A stretch of 64,000 nt of DNA. Source: Afipia sp049747295. Lineage in GTDB: Bacteria; Pseudomonadota; Alphaproteobacteria; Rhizobiales; Xanthobacteraceae. This document shows positions 50,347 through 58,947 of the stretch, piece after piece. Within the stretch, counting starts at the first letter, position 1. Every line of letters begins with the position of its first letter. The notes under the pieces were generated by a model. The model was not told the DNA's origin and did no database searches. It saw only the letters and a program-made list of their open reading frames with translations. The position numbers were made by a program, and so were the translations under genes. Location of the stretch: positions 4,836,001 through 4,900,000 of the forward strand of contig NZ_JBMHJM010000001.1 in the NCBI RefSeq assembly GCF_049747295.1. The letters are read 5' to 3'.

Positions 50347-51120
50347 ATGCGATTGAAGGGGAAGACCGCGCTGATCACAGGCGGCAACAGCGGCATTGGC
50401 CTGGCAACGGCAAAGCTGTTCGTGGCGGAGGGAGCGCGCGTCGCCATCACAGGACGCAACAAGGCGACGCTCGACGCCGCCGCAAAGGAGCTTGGCGCCA
50501 ACGCCATTGCGATCGCAGCCGACGCCAACGACGTCGCTGCGACAGAGCGCGCATTCGCGCAGGCAGCTGAGACATTCGGCAAGTTCGATATCGTGTTCGC
50601 CAACGCCGGCATTCCGGGCAACACGCCTGTAGGGCAGACCACGCTCGAGATGTTCGAGAGCGTCATTAAAACCAATCTCACGTCGGTCTTTTTCACCGTG
50701 CAGGCAGCGTTGCCGCACCTCAATGACAACGCCTCCATTATTCTCAATGGATCGGTGATCAGCGTGCTCGGTAACCCGGGTTATTCCGCCTACGCAGCCA
50801 CCAAGGCCGGCGTGCGTGCCATGGCGCGCGTGATGGCGAGCGAACTGTCGCCGCGCGGTATCCGCGTCAACGTCGTGGCACCGGGCGCCGCGCGTACCCC
50901 GATCTGGAATGGCGCTGCTCCCACGGCGGAAGCATTTGCCGTACTTGAAAAGCGCATCGCGGGTATCACTCCGCTCGGACGTATCGCAGAGCCAGACCAT
51001 ATCGCGAAAACGGTTCTTTTCCTGGCATCGGACGATGCCGCGCATGTGCAGGGGCAGGAAATCTTTGTCGATGGCGGCGCCACCGCATCGCCCGCCGGTG
51101 CTCCGGTGTTTCGCGGATAA
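50347..51120 (+). CDS. Short-chain dehydrogenase/reductase (SDR)
   Basis: 257 residues from ATG 50347, after CAGGAGAG. Classical SDR: NAD(P)-binding GGNSGIGLATAKLF, the NAG motif in VFANAGIPGN, catalytic Ser in ILNGSVISVL and Tyr-x3-Lys in YSAYAATKAGVRAMAR, and RGIRVNVVAPGAARTP before the substrate loop. IFVDGGATA closes the sheet. The cofactor could be NADP, judging by Arg after the Gly motif strand (ITGRNKAT). Substrate unknown; control by the divergent HxlR regulator suggests response to a reactive compound. Followed by a hairpin (51131-51162) shared with convergent dprA. Confidence 0.93.
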   Translation: MRLKGKTALITGGNSGIGLATAKLFVAEGARVAITGRNKATLDAAAKELGANAIAIAADANDVAATERAFAQAAETFGKFDIVFANAGIPGNTPVGQTTLEMFESVIKTNLTSVFFTVQAALPHLNDNASIILNGSVISVLGNPGYSAYAATKAGVRAMARVMASELSPRGIRVNVVAPGAARTPIWNGAAPTAEAFAVLEKRIAGITPLGRIAEPDHIAKTVLFLASDDAAHVQGQEIFVDGGATASPAGAPVFRG

Positions 51121-51130
51121 CAATGGGCTA

Positions 51131-51162
51131 CGACTGGCTCAGAACAGAAACTGAGCCAGTCG
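51131..51162. terminator. Hairpin between convergent SDR gene and dprA
   Basis: CGACTGGCTCAG (51131-51142) pairs perfectly with CTGAGCCAGTCG (51151-51162) around an eight-base loop. No long T-run follows on the plus strand (GCGTTTTAA comes 7 bases later), so it may act as a bidirectional or weak terminator. Confidence 0.6.
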
Positions 51163-51172
51163 ATGTCGCGTT

Positions 51173-52294
51173 TTAAATCAGCGAGACCATGCCGCCGCCA
51201 TGGCGCTCCAGCCGTCCCGCGAGTTCGAGTTCAAGCAGAACAGTGCGCACAACAGCGGGCGTGACGCCGGTCAGGCGGATGAGATCGTCGATGCTGACGG
51301 GGGCGGGGCTCAGCAGGTTGATGACCTGCGCCCGGTCGCCACCATGCGGTTCATCGTCAACGAAATCGTCTGCGTCCTCACTGAGCAGCGGCTCGACCGG
51401 ACGCCCCATGATGGGGCGCACGGCGTCCACGATATCGGCGGCACTCGTGATCAGCGTCGCCCCTTGCTTGATGAGATCATTCGTTCCCGCCGCACGCGGA
51501 TCGAGAGGTGAGCCCGGCACGGCAAACACTTCCCGGCCTTGCTCGTTGGCGAAGCGCGCGGTGATGAGCGAGCCCGAACGATGGGCCGCTTCGACGATCA
51601 CGACGCCGAAGGCAACGCCCGAAATCAACCGGTTGCGGCGAGGGAAGTCACGTGCACGCGGACTATGGCCGAGCGGCATTTCCGAGATCGCACCGCTGCC
51701 TGCATCGATGATCGATGCGAGCAGCTCGTCATGTTCCGGCGGATAGATTCTGTCGTGACCGCCTGCCAGCACAGCAACGGTGCCGGTCTTGCAGGTCACG
51801 CGGTGGGCGGCGGCGTCGACGCCCCGCGCCAGTCCCGACGCGATGACAAAGCCTTGTTCGGCGAGGTCGCTCGCCAGCATCTGCGCGAATTTAAGGCCGG
51901 CGCCGGATGCGTTGCGCGAGCCGACGATACCGATCATCGGGCGCATTTCCACATCGTATGAACCGCGGACACCGAGCAATGGCGGCGCATCGTCGATCAG
52001 CGCGAGGCGAGGCGGGTAACCGGTCTCGCCGGGCGCCAGCAGCGCGACACCAAGCCTGAAGCCGGCAGCGATCTCCCGCTCGGCGTCATCCACAGTGCAG
52101 ATGCGTCCCGGCCTGCCGGCGCCGCCGCGCAGTGCAAACTCCGGCAGCCGCTCCAGAGCGTCGCGCGCACTGCCGAAATGGTTGAGGAGGGAGCGGAAGG
52201 TACGCGGTCCGACATTCTCGCTGCGGATCAGCCGCAGCCAGTCGATGCGCTGTGCGTCGGTCAGCTTGAGTGTGTCGTCTTGCTGTATGCTCAA
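51173..52294 (-). CDS. dprA: DNA processing protein DprA
   Basis: 373 residues from a TTG at 52294 preceded by GGGGGCGG; a second TTG at 52309 is possible, and a stop codon precedes it. DprA protects incoming single-stranded DNA and loads RecA in natural transformation. Rossmann-fold motifs: GIVGSRNASGAGLKFAQ, VIASGLARGVDAAAHR, DFPRRNRLISGVAFGVVIVEA and SGSLITARFANEQGREVFAVPG. The C-terminal winged helix (SIDDLIRLTGVTPAVVRTVLLELELAG) is the DprA/Smf tail. The TTG start lies a few bases from a remnant of the composite repeat end. Downstream of plsY by about 100 bases on the same strand. Confidence 0.93.
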   Translation of the reverse strand: MSIQQDDTLKLTDAQRIDWLRLIRSENVGPRTFRSLLNHFGSARDALERLPEFALRGGAGRPGRICTVDDAEREIAAGFRLGVALLAPGETGYPPRLALIDDAPPLLGVRGSYDVEMRPMIGIVGSRNASGAGLKFAQMLASDLAEQGFVIASGLARGVDAAAHRVTCKTGTVAVLAGGHDRIYPPEHDELLASIIDAGSGAISEMPLGHSPRARDFPRRNRLISGVAFGVVIVEAAHRSGSLITARFANEQGREVFAVPGSPLDPRAAGTNDLIKQGATLITSAADIVDAVRPIMGRPVEPLLSEDADDFVDDEPHGGDRAQVINLLSPAPVSIDDLIRLTGVTPAVVRTVLLELELAGRLERHGGGMVSLI

Positions 52295-52309
52295 CGGCGC
52301 CGCCCCCAA

Positions 52310-52319
52310 GGGACACTAG
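52310..52319 (+). repeat. Isolated end fragment of the composite repeat
   Basis: GGGACACTAG equals the right end of hairpin B. No partner arm or hairpin A is nearby, so this is a possible excision scar or chance match. It lies upstream of dprA, just outside its start region. Confidence 0.35.
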
Positions 52320-52395
52320 CGGGCAGCATTGCGCAACTTCAGGCGGTCTTCAACCGTCTGATGAAGATGAATACGAGAGCCGAGCGTTGTTTCGG

Positions 52396-52986
52396 CTAGC
52401 TCTTCTTCCCGATCTTGCCTTCGGCGCCTTCACGCAACCGCTTGATGTTGGCGCGGTGCATGATCCACAGCATGGCGGAGAGAACGGCAAACAGCGCGGC
52501 GAGGTTCTGGTGCTGCGACCAGAACAGCAGCAGCGGTGTGACAGCGCTTGCAACGAGGGCCGCGAGCGACGAGTAGCGGAAGATGAAAGCGACCGCGAGC
52601 CAGATCGCGCAGAACGCCAGCGCGGCCGGCCAGAACAGTCCGAGCAGGACGCCGATGTAAGTGGCGACGCCTTTGCCGCCCTTGAACTTCAGCCAGATCG
52701 GGAAGAGGTGGCCGAGAAATGCGCCGAGGCCTGCCGCAATGGCGGCGTTCGGTCCTGCGAACTGGCCCGCGACGATGACTGCCACGGTGCCCTTCAGCAT
52801 GTCGCCGATCAGGGTTGCCGCAGCGAGGCCCTTGTTGCCGGTGCGCAGCACATTGGTCGCACCGATGTTACCCGAGCCGATCGAACGCAGGTCTTGCGTG
52901 CCGGCGAGCTTGGTCAGGACCAATCCGAACGGGATCGAGCCGCAGAGATAACCAAAGACGAGAGCGAGCAGGAGGGTGCCAATCAT
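52396..52986 (-). CDS. plsY: Glycerol-3-phosphate acyltransferase PlsY
   Basis: 196 residues, five or more membrane helices. PlsY uses acyl-phosphate to acylate glycerol-3-phosphate at the inner membrane, the first step of phospholipid synthesis. Motifs: SIPFGLVLTKLAG, IGSGNIGATNVLRTGNKG (phosphate-binding loop) and FPIWLKFKGGKGVATYIGVLLG. Starts six bases after the pyrC-like stop, so the pyrB - pyrC-like - plsY order is one transcript, a common arrangement in this bacterial group. Confidence 0.96.
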   Translation of the reverse strand: MIGTLLLALVFGYLCGSIPFGLVLTKLAGTQDLRSIGSGNIGATNVLRTGNKGLAAATLIGDMLKGTVAVIVAGQFAGPNAAIAAGLGAFLGHLFPIWLKFKGGKGVATYIGVLLGLFWPAALAFCAIWLAVAFIFRYSSLAALVASAVTPLLLFWSQHQNLAALFAVLSAMLWIMHRANIKRLREGAEGKIGKKS

Positions 52987-52992
52987 GCGTCC

Positions 52993-54294
52993 TCACACAT
53001 GTTCATAAACGGTGCGGCCGCCGACAATGGTGCGGGCGACGCGGCCTGAGAACCGCGCCTCGTCGAACGGCGTGTTTTTACACTGCGACTTGAGATCGGC
53101 GGGATCAACAATCCACGGTGTGTCGAGGTCGATCACAATAACATCCGCAGGTGCGCCCGCACGCAACGTGCCGCCGGGCAGGCCGAGCAGTTCGGCCGGG
53201 CGGGTCGACATCGCGCGGATCAGAGCCTTCAGCTCGAGGTCGCCGGAGTGAACAAGGCGCAGACCCGCGGGCAGCATGGTCTCGAGGCCGATGGCGCCGG
53301 GGGCTGCTTCCGCAAACGGCAGGCGCTTGACCTCGACGTCCTGCGGATTGTGATCAGACATGACCACGTCGATCAGCCCCGATGCGACGGCGGCCACCAG
53401 CGCCCTGCGATCCTCTTCAGTGCGCAGAGGCGGTGACAGTTTCAGGAACGTGCGGTACGGGCCGATATCGTTTTCGTTCAGCGTCAGGTGATTGATCGAG
53501 GCCGACGCGCTGACGTTGAGACCCGCGTCACGCGCAAGCTTCAGGATTTCGAGGGACTCGACGCAGGTCAGCGACGCCGCGTGATAGCGTCCGCCGGTCA
53601 ATGCGACGAGGCGCATGTCGCGTTCGAGCACGATCGCTTCCGATGCCGTCGGAATGCCCATCAGGCCGAGGCGGGAGGCGAATTCGCCCTCGTTCATGAC
53701 GCCTTCGCCAATGAGATTGGGATCTTCGGTGTGCTGCACGATCAGCGCATCGAAATCGCGGGCATAGGTCAGCGCGCGGCGCATCACCTGCGCGTTCATC
53801 AGACTCTTGTCGCCATCGGTGAAGGCGATGGCGCCGGCCGCCTTGAGCAGGCCGATCTCGGTCATCTCGTCGCCCTTCAGGCCCTTGGTGAGTGCGGCCA
53901 TGGGGTGAATGTTGACGATCGCGGTGTCACGGGAGCGACGCATGACGAAGTCGACCGTCGCCGAATTGTCGATCACCGGATTGGTATCTGGCTGGCAGAT
54001 GATGGTGGTGATGCCACCGGCGGCGGCGGCGAGACTCGCAGACGCAAAGGTCTCGCGGTGGCCTGCGCCAGGCTCGCCGACGAAGGCGCGCATGTCGACG
54101 AGGCCAGGTGCGACGACCTTGCCGGCGCAATTAATAATGTCTGTGCCTTCGGGGACACCGGCAGCGCCGATGCCGCGGCGGGCATCGCGAATGATGCCGT
54201 CGGCGATCAAGACGTCACCTGGACCGTCGAGGTCGCGCGACGGGTCAATCAGGCGGGCGTTGGCGAGCAGGATGGGGCGGCGTTCTGTCAGCAT
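52993..54294 (-). CDS. Dihydroorotase-like protein lacking the HxH metal site (pyrC paralogue)
   Basis: 433 residues from ATG 54294, five bases after pyrB. The overall fold is dihydroorotase (GKVVAPGLVDMRAFVGEPG, FASASLAAAAGGITTIICQPDTNP, GAIGLETMLPAGLRL). But the first zinc-binding D-x-H-x-H motif reads DMRAF, with Arg69 and Phe71 in place of the two His, and the later TDHAPH-type motif reads SDHNPQ. Such proteins are known as non-catalytic subunits (PyrC-prime) that assemble with PyrB in Pseudomonas. A structural role with the adjacent aspartate carbamoyltransferase is the best reading; an active dihydroorotase should then exist elsewhere. Confidence 0.85.
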   Translation of the reverse strand: MLTERRPILLANARLIDPSRDLDGPGDVLIADGIIRDARRGIGAAGVPEGTDIINCAGKVVAPGLVDMRAFVGEPGAGHRETFASASLAAAAGGITTIICQPDTNPVIDNSATVDFVMRRSRDTAIVNIHPMAALTKGLKGDEMTEIGLLKAAGAIAFTDGDKSLMNAQVMRRALTYARDFDALIVQHTEDPNLIGEGVMNEGEFASRLGLMGIPTASEAIVLERDMRLVALTGGRYHAASLTCVESLEILKLARDAGLNVSASASINHLTLNENDIGPYRTFLKLSPPLRTEEDRRALVAAVASGLIDVVMSDHNPQDVEVKRLPFAEAAPGAIGLETMLPAGLRLVHSGDLELKALIRAMSTRPAELLGLPGGTLRAGAPADVIVIDLDTPWIVDPADLKSQCKNTPFDEARFSGRVARTIVGGRTVYEHV

Positions 54295-54298
54295 GGCG

Positions 54299-55252
54299 TC
54301 ACGCGTTCGGCAGGTTGCGGGCCAGTGCTTCGAGCACCGCCATGCGAACCGCCACTCCCATTTCGACCTGTTCACGGATCAGCGACTGCGCGCCGTCCGC
54401 CACGATGGAGTCGATTTCGACACCCCGGTTCATCGGGCCCGGGTGCATCACCAGCGCATTCGGCTTGGCGTAGGCAAGCTTGTTCTGGTCGAGGCCAAAG
54501 TAGTGGAAATACTCGGACGTTGAAGGCACGAACGAGCCGTTCATCCGCTCGCGCTGCAGCCGCAGCATCATGACGATGTCTGCGCCGTCGAGTCCCTCGC
54601 GCATGTCGCGCGCGACTTCCACGCCCATCCGTTCGATGCCCGGAGGAAGCAACGTGGAGGGCGCGACGACGCGGACGCGCGCGCCCATGGCGTTCAGCAG
54701 AATGATGTTGGAGCGCGCCACGCGCGAATGCAGCACGTCGCCGCAGATCGCGACCAGCAGGCCGTCGAGATGACCCTTGTTGCGGCGGATGGTCAGCGCA
54801 TCGAGCAGCGCCTGGGTGGGATGCTCGTGGGCGCCGTCGCCGGCATTGATCACGGAGCCGTCAACCTTGCGCGCCAGCAGTTCCACCGCGCCGGAGGCAT
54901 GATGGCGCACCACCAGAATATCCGGATGCATGGCGTTCAGGGTCACCGCCGTATCCATCAGCGTCTCGCCCTTCTTGATCGAAGACGAGGAGACGGACAT
55001 GTTCATGACGTCGGCGCCCAAGCGCTTGCCGGCGAGTTCGAAGGAGGACTGCGTTCGGGTGGAGGCTTCGAAGAACAGGTTGACCTGGGTGCGCCCCCGA
55101 AGGTTGGTGCGCTTCTTGTCCACCTGCCGATTCAGTTCGACATATTCTTCGGCGAGATCCAGGAGGCCGGTGATGTCGGCGGCGGAAAGCCCTTCGATGC
55201 CCAGCAGATGCCGGTGCCCGAGGACAAAAGACGATTTCGATGCAAGGGTCAT
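54299..55252 (-). CDS. pyrB: Aspartate carbamoyltransferase catalytic subunit
   Basis: 317 residues from ATG 55252 (MTLASKSSFVLGHRHLLGI). Transfers the carbamoyl group of carbamoyl-phosphate to aspartate in pyrimidine synthesis. Signature: FFEASTRTQSSFELAGKRLG (carbamoyl-phosphate loop), SSIKKGETLMDT, VVRHHASGAVELLA, GAHEHPTQALLDALTI, and MHPGPMNRGVEI. No pyrI regulatory subunit is present; the following pyrC-like protein probably serves as the assembly partner. Its start codon faces the VanX-like gene, with about 160 bases between, where the promoter of both must lie. Confidence 0.96.
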   Translation of the reverse strand: MTLASKSSFVLGHRHLLGIEGLSAADITGLLDLAEEYVELNRQVDKKRTNLRGRTQVNLFFEASTRTQSSFELAGKRLGADVMNMSVSSSSIKKGETLMDTAVTLNAMHPDILVVRHHASGAVELLARKVDGSVINAGDGAHEHPTQALLDALTIRRNKGHLDGLLVAICGDVLHSRVARSNIILLNAMGARVRVVAPSTLLPPGIERMGVEVARDMREGLDGADIVMMLRLQRERMNGSFVPSTSEYFHYFGLDQNKLAYAKPNALVMHPGPMNRGVEIDSIVADGAQSLIREQVEMGVAVRMAVLEALARNLPNA

Positions 55253-55413
55253 TAAAGCAAGAGCTATAGGCAGACTTGCGCGGCCGGGCAAGGCGGATTC
55301 GGCGGCTGCGGAGTTTTCCCCTGCCGATGGGGGCCGATATCCGGAACATTTTTCGTATTTTCGCCGCCGTTGCCGGGTTTGTCCCGGAAGTCACAAAAAT
55401 CGGGGGCGGCCTC

Positions 55414-56169
55414 ATGAAACTCATAACTGCGCTATTGGTTGCCGCTCTCGGCAGCCCCGTCCTCGGCGCGCATGCCGCAGCGCCGCTGCCGGGCGATTTC
55501 GTGTTTCTGCGCGACGTCGATCCGACCATCATCCAGGACATCCGCTATGCCACCGCCAACAATTTCGTCGGGCGCCGGCTGCGCGGTTACGACGCGGGGG
55601 AATGCATTGTCACACGCAACGTGGCGACCGCTCTGAAGCGTGTGCAGCAGAATCTTAAGCCGCAGGGCCTCTCGCTGAAAATGTATGACTGCTATCGCCC
55701 ACAGCGAGCGGTCGATGACATGTATGCCTGGGCGCAGGATGGCCATGAAACGCCCTCACAGCATCTCTACAATCCGAAGATGCGCAAGGAGGACTTGTTC
55801 CGTCTCGGTTACATCGCGAAGCACTCCGGTCATTCCACCGGGAAAGCCGTGGATTTGACCCTCGTGAAATTGCCGGCCGCACCGTCGGCACCATTCGATC
55901 CGCAGGCGGCCTACGCCGATTGCACGGCCCCGGCCAACCTGCGCGCACCGGACAGCAGCGTCGATATGGGAGCGGGCTACGACTGCTCCGATGAGAAGGC
56001 CCATACCAACTCGAAAGCGATCTCACCGCAGCAGCGCAAATGGCGCGATACACTCGTTTCCGCCATGGCGAAGCAAGGTTTCGTCAACTATCGGCTGGAA
56101 TGGTGGCATTTCTCGCTGGCGGGCGGCGGGAACACGGCCTTCGATTTTCCGGTCGTGCGGCCGCGCTGA
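55414..56169 (+). CDS. D-Ala-D-Ala dipeptidase, VanX family
   Basis: 251 residues from ATG 55414 (MKLITALLVAALGSPVLGAH), a signal peptide start; longer frames upstream lack similarity. Zinc-peptidase motifs: KMYDCYRPQRAVDDMY, the metal-binding SGHSTGKAVDLTL (S-x-H-x4-G-x-A-x-D type) and RLEWWHFSL (E-x2-H). Cysteines in ADCTAP and YDCSDE may pair, consistent with export. VanX-type enzymes cleave D-Ala-D-Ala; chromosomal members in Gram-negatives are thought to recycle or scavenge the dipeptide rather than give glycopeptide resistance. The aidB-like gene follows after 45 bases. Confidence 0.92.
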   Translation: MKLITALLVAALGSPVLGAHAAAPLPGDFVFLRDVDPTIIQDIRYATANNFVGRRLRGYDAGECIVTRNVATALKRVQQNLKPQGLSLKMYDCYRPQRAVDDMYAWAQDGHETPSQHLYNPKMRKEDLFRLGYIAKHSGHSTGKAVDLTLVKLPAAPSAPFDPQAAYADCTAPANLRAPDSSVDMGAGYDCSDEKAHTNSKAISPQQRKWRDTLVSAMAKQGFVNYRLEWWHFSLAGGGNTAFDFPVVRPR

Positions 56170-56214
56170 TATGATGGGGCAGGAAACCCTTGGGCGAGAA
56201 CACGGGAGACACCA

Positions 56215-57861
56215 ATGACGCTCGTCAGACACGACACCCGTGAGGTCTTCAATCAGTCCCCGCCGTTCGAGGACGTGGATCTGTTCGCGTTCGACCAGCC
56301 GCTGGTCGACGCGGTGGCTGCAAACGGTGGCGGCGAGGCTGCGGCGGAGCTGTCGGAGTTCGGCAAACATTGGGGCTCGGCTGCGATGGCGGAGCGCGGC
56401 CGACTTGCCAACGAGAATACGCCGAAGCTGAAACTGTTCGATGCGCGGGGCTATCGCCGTGACGAGGTCGAGTTTCATCCGGCCTATCATGAGTTGATGG
56501 CCTACAGCGCCCATGCGGGCATCCACAATTCGACATGGACTGAAAACGGAGAGGCCGCCGGTGGCGCCGCCGAAGTCGTGCGCGCAGCGCGGTTCTTCAT
56601 GGCATCACAAGTCGAGACCGGTCATCTCTGTCCGATCACGATGACCCGCGCGGCGGTCGGTGCGCTCGCGACCGAGCCGGCCTTGCGCGCCAAAATCATG
56701 CCGGTCCTCGGCACGCGGTCCTACGATCCGGCGTTTGCTCCGTGGTGGCAGAAGCGCGGCATGACCATGGGCATGGGCATGACCGAGAAGCAGGGCGGTA
56801 CCGATGTGCGGGCCAATCTGACCCGTGCCGAGCGCGACGGCGACGCCTATCGCATCACCGGGCACAAATGGTTCATGTCGGCGCCGATGTGCGACGCGTT
56901 CCTGGTGCTGGCACAGGCGGAAGGCGGATTGACCTGCTTCTTCATGCCGCGCTTTGCGCCGGATGGCAGCGTCAACGGCATTCATTTTCAACGGCTGAAG
57001 GACAAGCTCGGCAATCGCTCAAACGCGTCATCCGAAGTCGAGTTCGACAATGCGTATGCATTACGGCTCGGTGAAGAGGGGCGCGGTGTCCCGACCATCA
57101 TCCAGATGGTCTCGCTCACACGCCAGGACTGTTCGCTTGCCTCCGTCGGCCTGATGCGCTCGGGGCTCGCTCACGCGCTCCATCATGCGCGCCATCGCAG
57201 CGTGTTTCAGAAGCATCTCGTCGATCAGCCTCTGATGAAAAACGTACTGGCGGACATGGCGCTGCATGTGGAGGCCTCCACCGCGCTGGTGATGCGGCTG
57301 TGCCGGTCGTTCGATCTCGCGCCGACTGTACGGGGGGAGGCGGCCTACATGCGTCTGCTGACGCCGGTGGTGAAATACTGGACCTGCAAGAGCGCACCGG
57401 GATTCCTCTACGAGGCGATGGAGTGCATGGGCGGCAACGGTTATGTCGAGGAGGGCATCCTCGCCCGGCATTATCGGGAGTCTCCGGTCAACGCCATCTG
57501 GGAAGGCTCCGGTAACGTCATGTGCCTCGATGTGCTGCGGGCCTTGTCGCGCGAGGCGGATGCCGCCGCCGATGTCCTGCGCACGCTTGTCGATCAGACC
57601 TCAGGCGTGCCGGGTGTGGTCGAGGCCGTGGCCTTCATTGCAAAAGCGTTCCGGCAGCCGGATGCGGAACGGATCGCGCGCCTTGCGGTGGAGAAGCTGG
57701 CGCTGGTTGCTGCGACCGCTGCGCTGAACGCAGTTGCGCCAAAGCACGCCGAACTGTTCGCGGCGACGCGGCTGGCTGCCGGTCACGGGAATCTCTATGG
57801 CGCGGTTGATCTGCCGGACGACAGCCTCCGCGGTTTGCTCGATCGTGCGTTGCCGGCCTGA
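56215..57861 (+). CDS. aidB: AidB-like acyl-CoA dehydrogenase family protein
   Basis: 548 residues, the AidB length. FNQSPPFEDVDLFAFDQPL, FHPAYHELMAYSAHAGIHN, SQVETGHLCPITMTRAAVGAL, GMGMTEKQGGTDVRANLT, LKDKLGNRSNASSEVEF and the C-terminal EAMECMGGNGYVEEGILARHYRE-SPVNAIWEGSGN blocks all agree with E. coli AidB, a flavoprotein that binds DNA and is induced by alkylation. Members are rather more related to isovaleryl-CoA dehydrogenases in fold. Ada or AlkB are not nearby. It may be cotranscribed with the VanX-like gene (45 bases) and the CPBP gene (39 bases). Confidence 0.92.
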   Translation: MTLVRHDTREVFNQSPPFEDVDLFAFDQPLVDAVAANGGGEAAAELSEFGKHWGSAAMAERGRLANENTPKLKLFDARGYRRDEVEFHPAYHELMAYSAHAGIHNSTWTENGEAAGGAAEVVRAARFFMASQVETGHLCPITMTRAAVGALATEPALRAKIMPVLGTRSYDPAFAPWWQKRGMTMGMGMTEKQGGTDVRANLTRAERDGDAYRITGHKWFMSAPMCDAFLVLAQAEGGLTCFFMPRFAPDGSVNGIHFQRLKDKLGNRSNASSEVEFDNAYALRLGEEGRGVPTIIQMVSLTRQDCSLASVGLMRSGLAHALHHARHRSVFQKHLVDQPLMKNVLADMALHVEASTALVMRLCRSFDLAPTVRGEAAYMRLLTPVVKYWTCKSAPGFLYEAMECMGGNGYVEEGILARHYRESPVNAIWEGSGNVMCLDVLRALSREADAAADVLRTLVDQTSGVPGVVEAVAFIAKAFRQPDAERIARLAVEKLALVAATAALNAVAPKHAELFAATRLAAGHGNLYGAVDLPDDSLRGLLDRALPA

Positions 57862-57900
57862 CCTGTTTGAGAACGACTTAAATTTCTTATCGGAGTTGTC

Positions 57901-58683
57901 ATGAGCATTGCTGAAGGCCCAACAGATCTTGCGCCCGTTTCGCCGTCCGGCAAAAGCCGCGAACCACGGGTGTGGAAATTCTTCGGCACCAGCGTGTGGG
58001 GGCTTGTGCTGTTCGCGGCGATGTTCGCGGGGCAGATCGCGGGCGTGGTCTACTTCCTCGTCGTCAACGGCGATCCGTTCAACCTCAATTCCATGATGAA
58101 TCTGGCTGCGAACGGCCGGGTGATTTCCCTGTCCGTCATCATGGGATTGCCGGCGATATTGCTCGTGCTGTGGGTTGCGACGCGATGGTCTGGGGTGGGG
58201 TTCGCCGATTATCTGGCACTGCGCTGGCCGTCGTGGCGGATGCTTGGGGCGGGTGTCGGCGGACTTGTCCTTTTGCTGCTGGCCTGGGAGGTCATCAGTC
58301 GTCTCGCGGGCCACGAGAGTTCACCGGGCTTTATGATTGACGTGCTCAAGACGGCCCAGAACGACGGTGCGCTCTGGCTGCTGGTCATTGCTTTTTGCGT
58401 CGCTGCACCGCTGACGGAGGAATTGCTTGCGCGCGGGTTTCTCTATCGCGGATGGTCGGAATCGTTTCTGCGGCCGTTCGGCGCTATCCTGCTGTCGTCA
58501 GCGGTATGGACCGCGATGCACATGCAGTACAACTGGTTCTTCCTCGCGCAGGTGTTTTCGATCGGCTTGCTGTTTGGCTATTTGCGCTATCGCACCAATT
58601 CGCTCTGGCTGACGGTGATCCTACACGGGATCAACAACCTGGCTGCGACGATCCAGACGCTCTGGCTTGCATACTATTCGTGA
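57901..58683 (+). CDS. CPBP family intramembrane metalloprotease
   Basis: 260 residues with about seven membrane helices (VWGLVLFAAMFAGQIAGVVYF, VISLSVIMGLPAILLVLW, VGGLVLLLLAWEVISRLA and others). The CPBP/Abi motifs are present: TEELLARGFLYRG (E-E-x3-R), TAMHMQYNWFFLAQVFSIG (His) and HGINNLAATI (second His/Asn). The family contains CAAX-type proteases and proteins tied to bacteriocin immunity; substrate is unknown here. It follows aidB by 39 bases on the same strand. Confidence 0.9.
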   Translation: MSIAEGPTDLAPVSPSGKSREPRVWKFFGTSVWGLVLFAAMFAGQIAGVVYFLVVNGDPFNLNSMMNLAANGRVISLSVIMGLPAILLVLWVATRWSGVGFADYLALRWPSWRMLGAGVGGLVLLLLAWEVISRLAGHESSPGFMIDVLKTAQNDGALWLLVIAFCVAAPLTEELLARGFLYRGWSESFLRPFGAILLSSAVWTAMHMQYNWFFLAQVFSIGLLFGYLRYRTNSLWLTVILHGINNLAATIQTLWLAYYS

Positions 58684-58947
58684 GGGGCTACCGACCTTGG
58701 AGATTCGTCCGGGTCCAAGTTCAATGCCCCTGTCGATCCGGATCTGGTGTTTCCCAACGCTTACACGAACTCCAGTGTAACGCCGGCTCAGCGTAACTGT
58801 TGTGTCAATCATCGAGTTGTTCATTCTCCGTCCTCGCCGGGCGTCCGACGATGCTTTTCAGATATGCGATGCACCGCACTGGCGATGCATCCATGAGTGC
58901 GCTTACAATTGGCTCGACCCGTCCTGGGGATCGATCAGGGGCTGATC
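58684..58947. other. Intergenic region, no feature supported
   Basis: 264 bases between the CPBP and LysR genes, both on the plus strand. I see no clear terminator, LysR-type T-N11-A operator or small gene. Confidence 0.4.
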
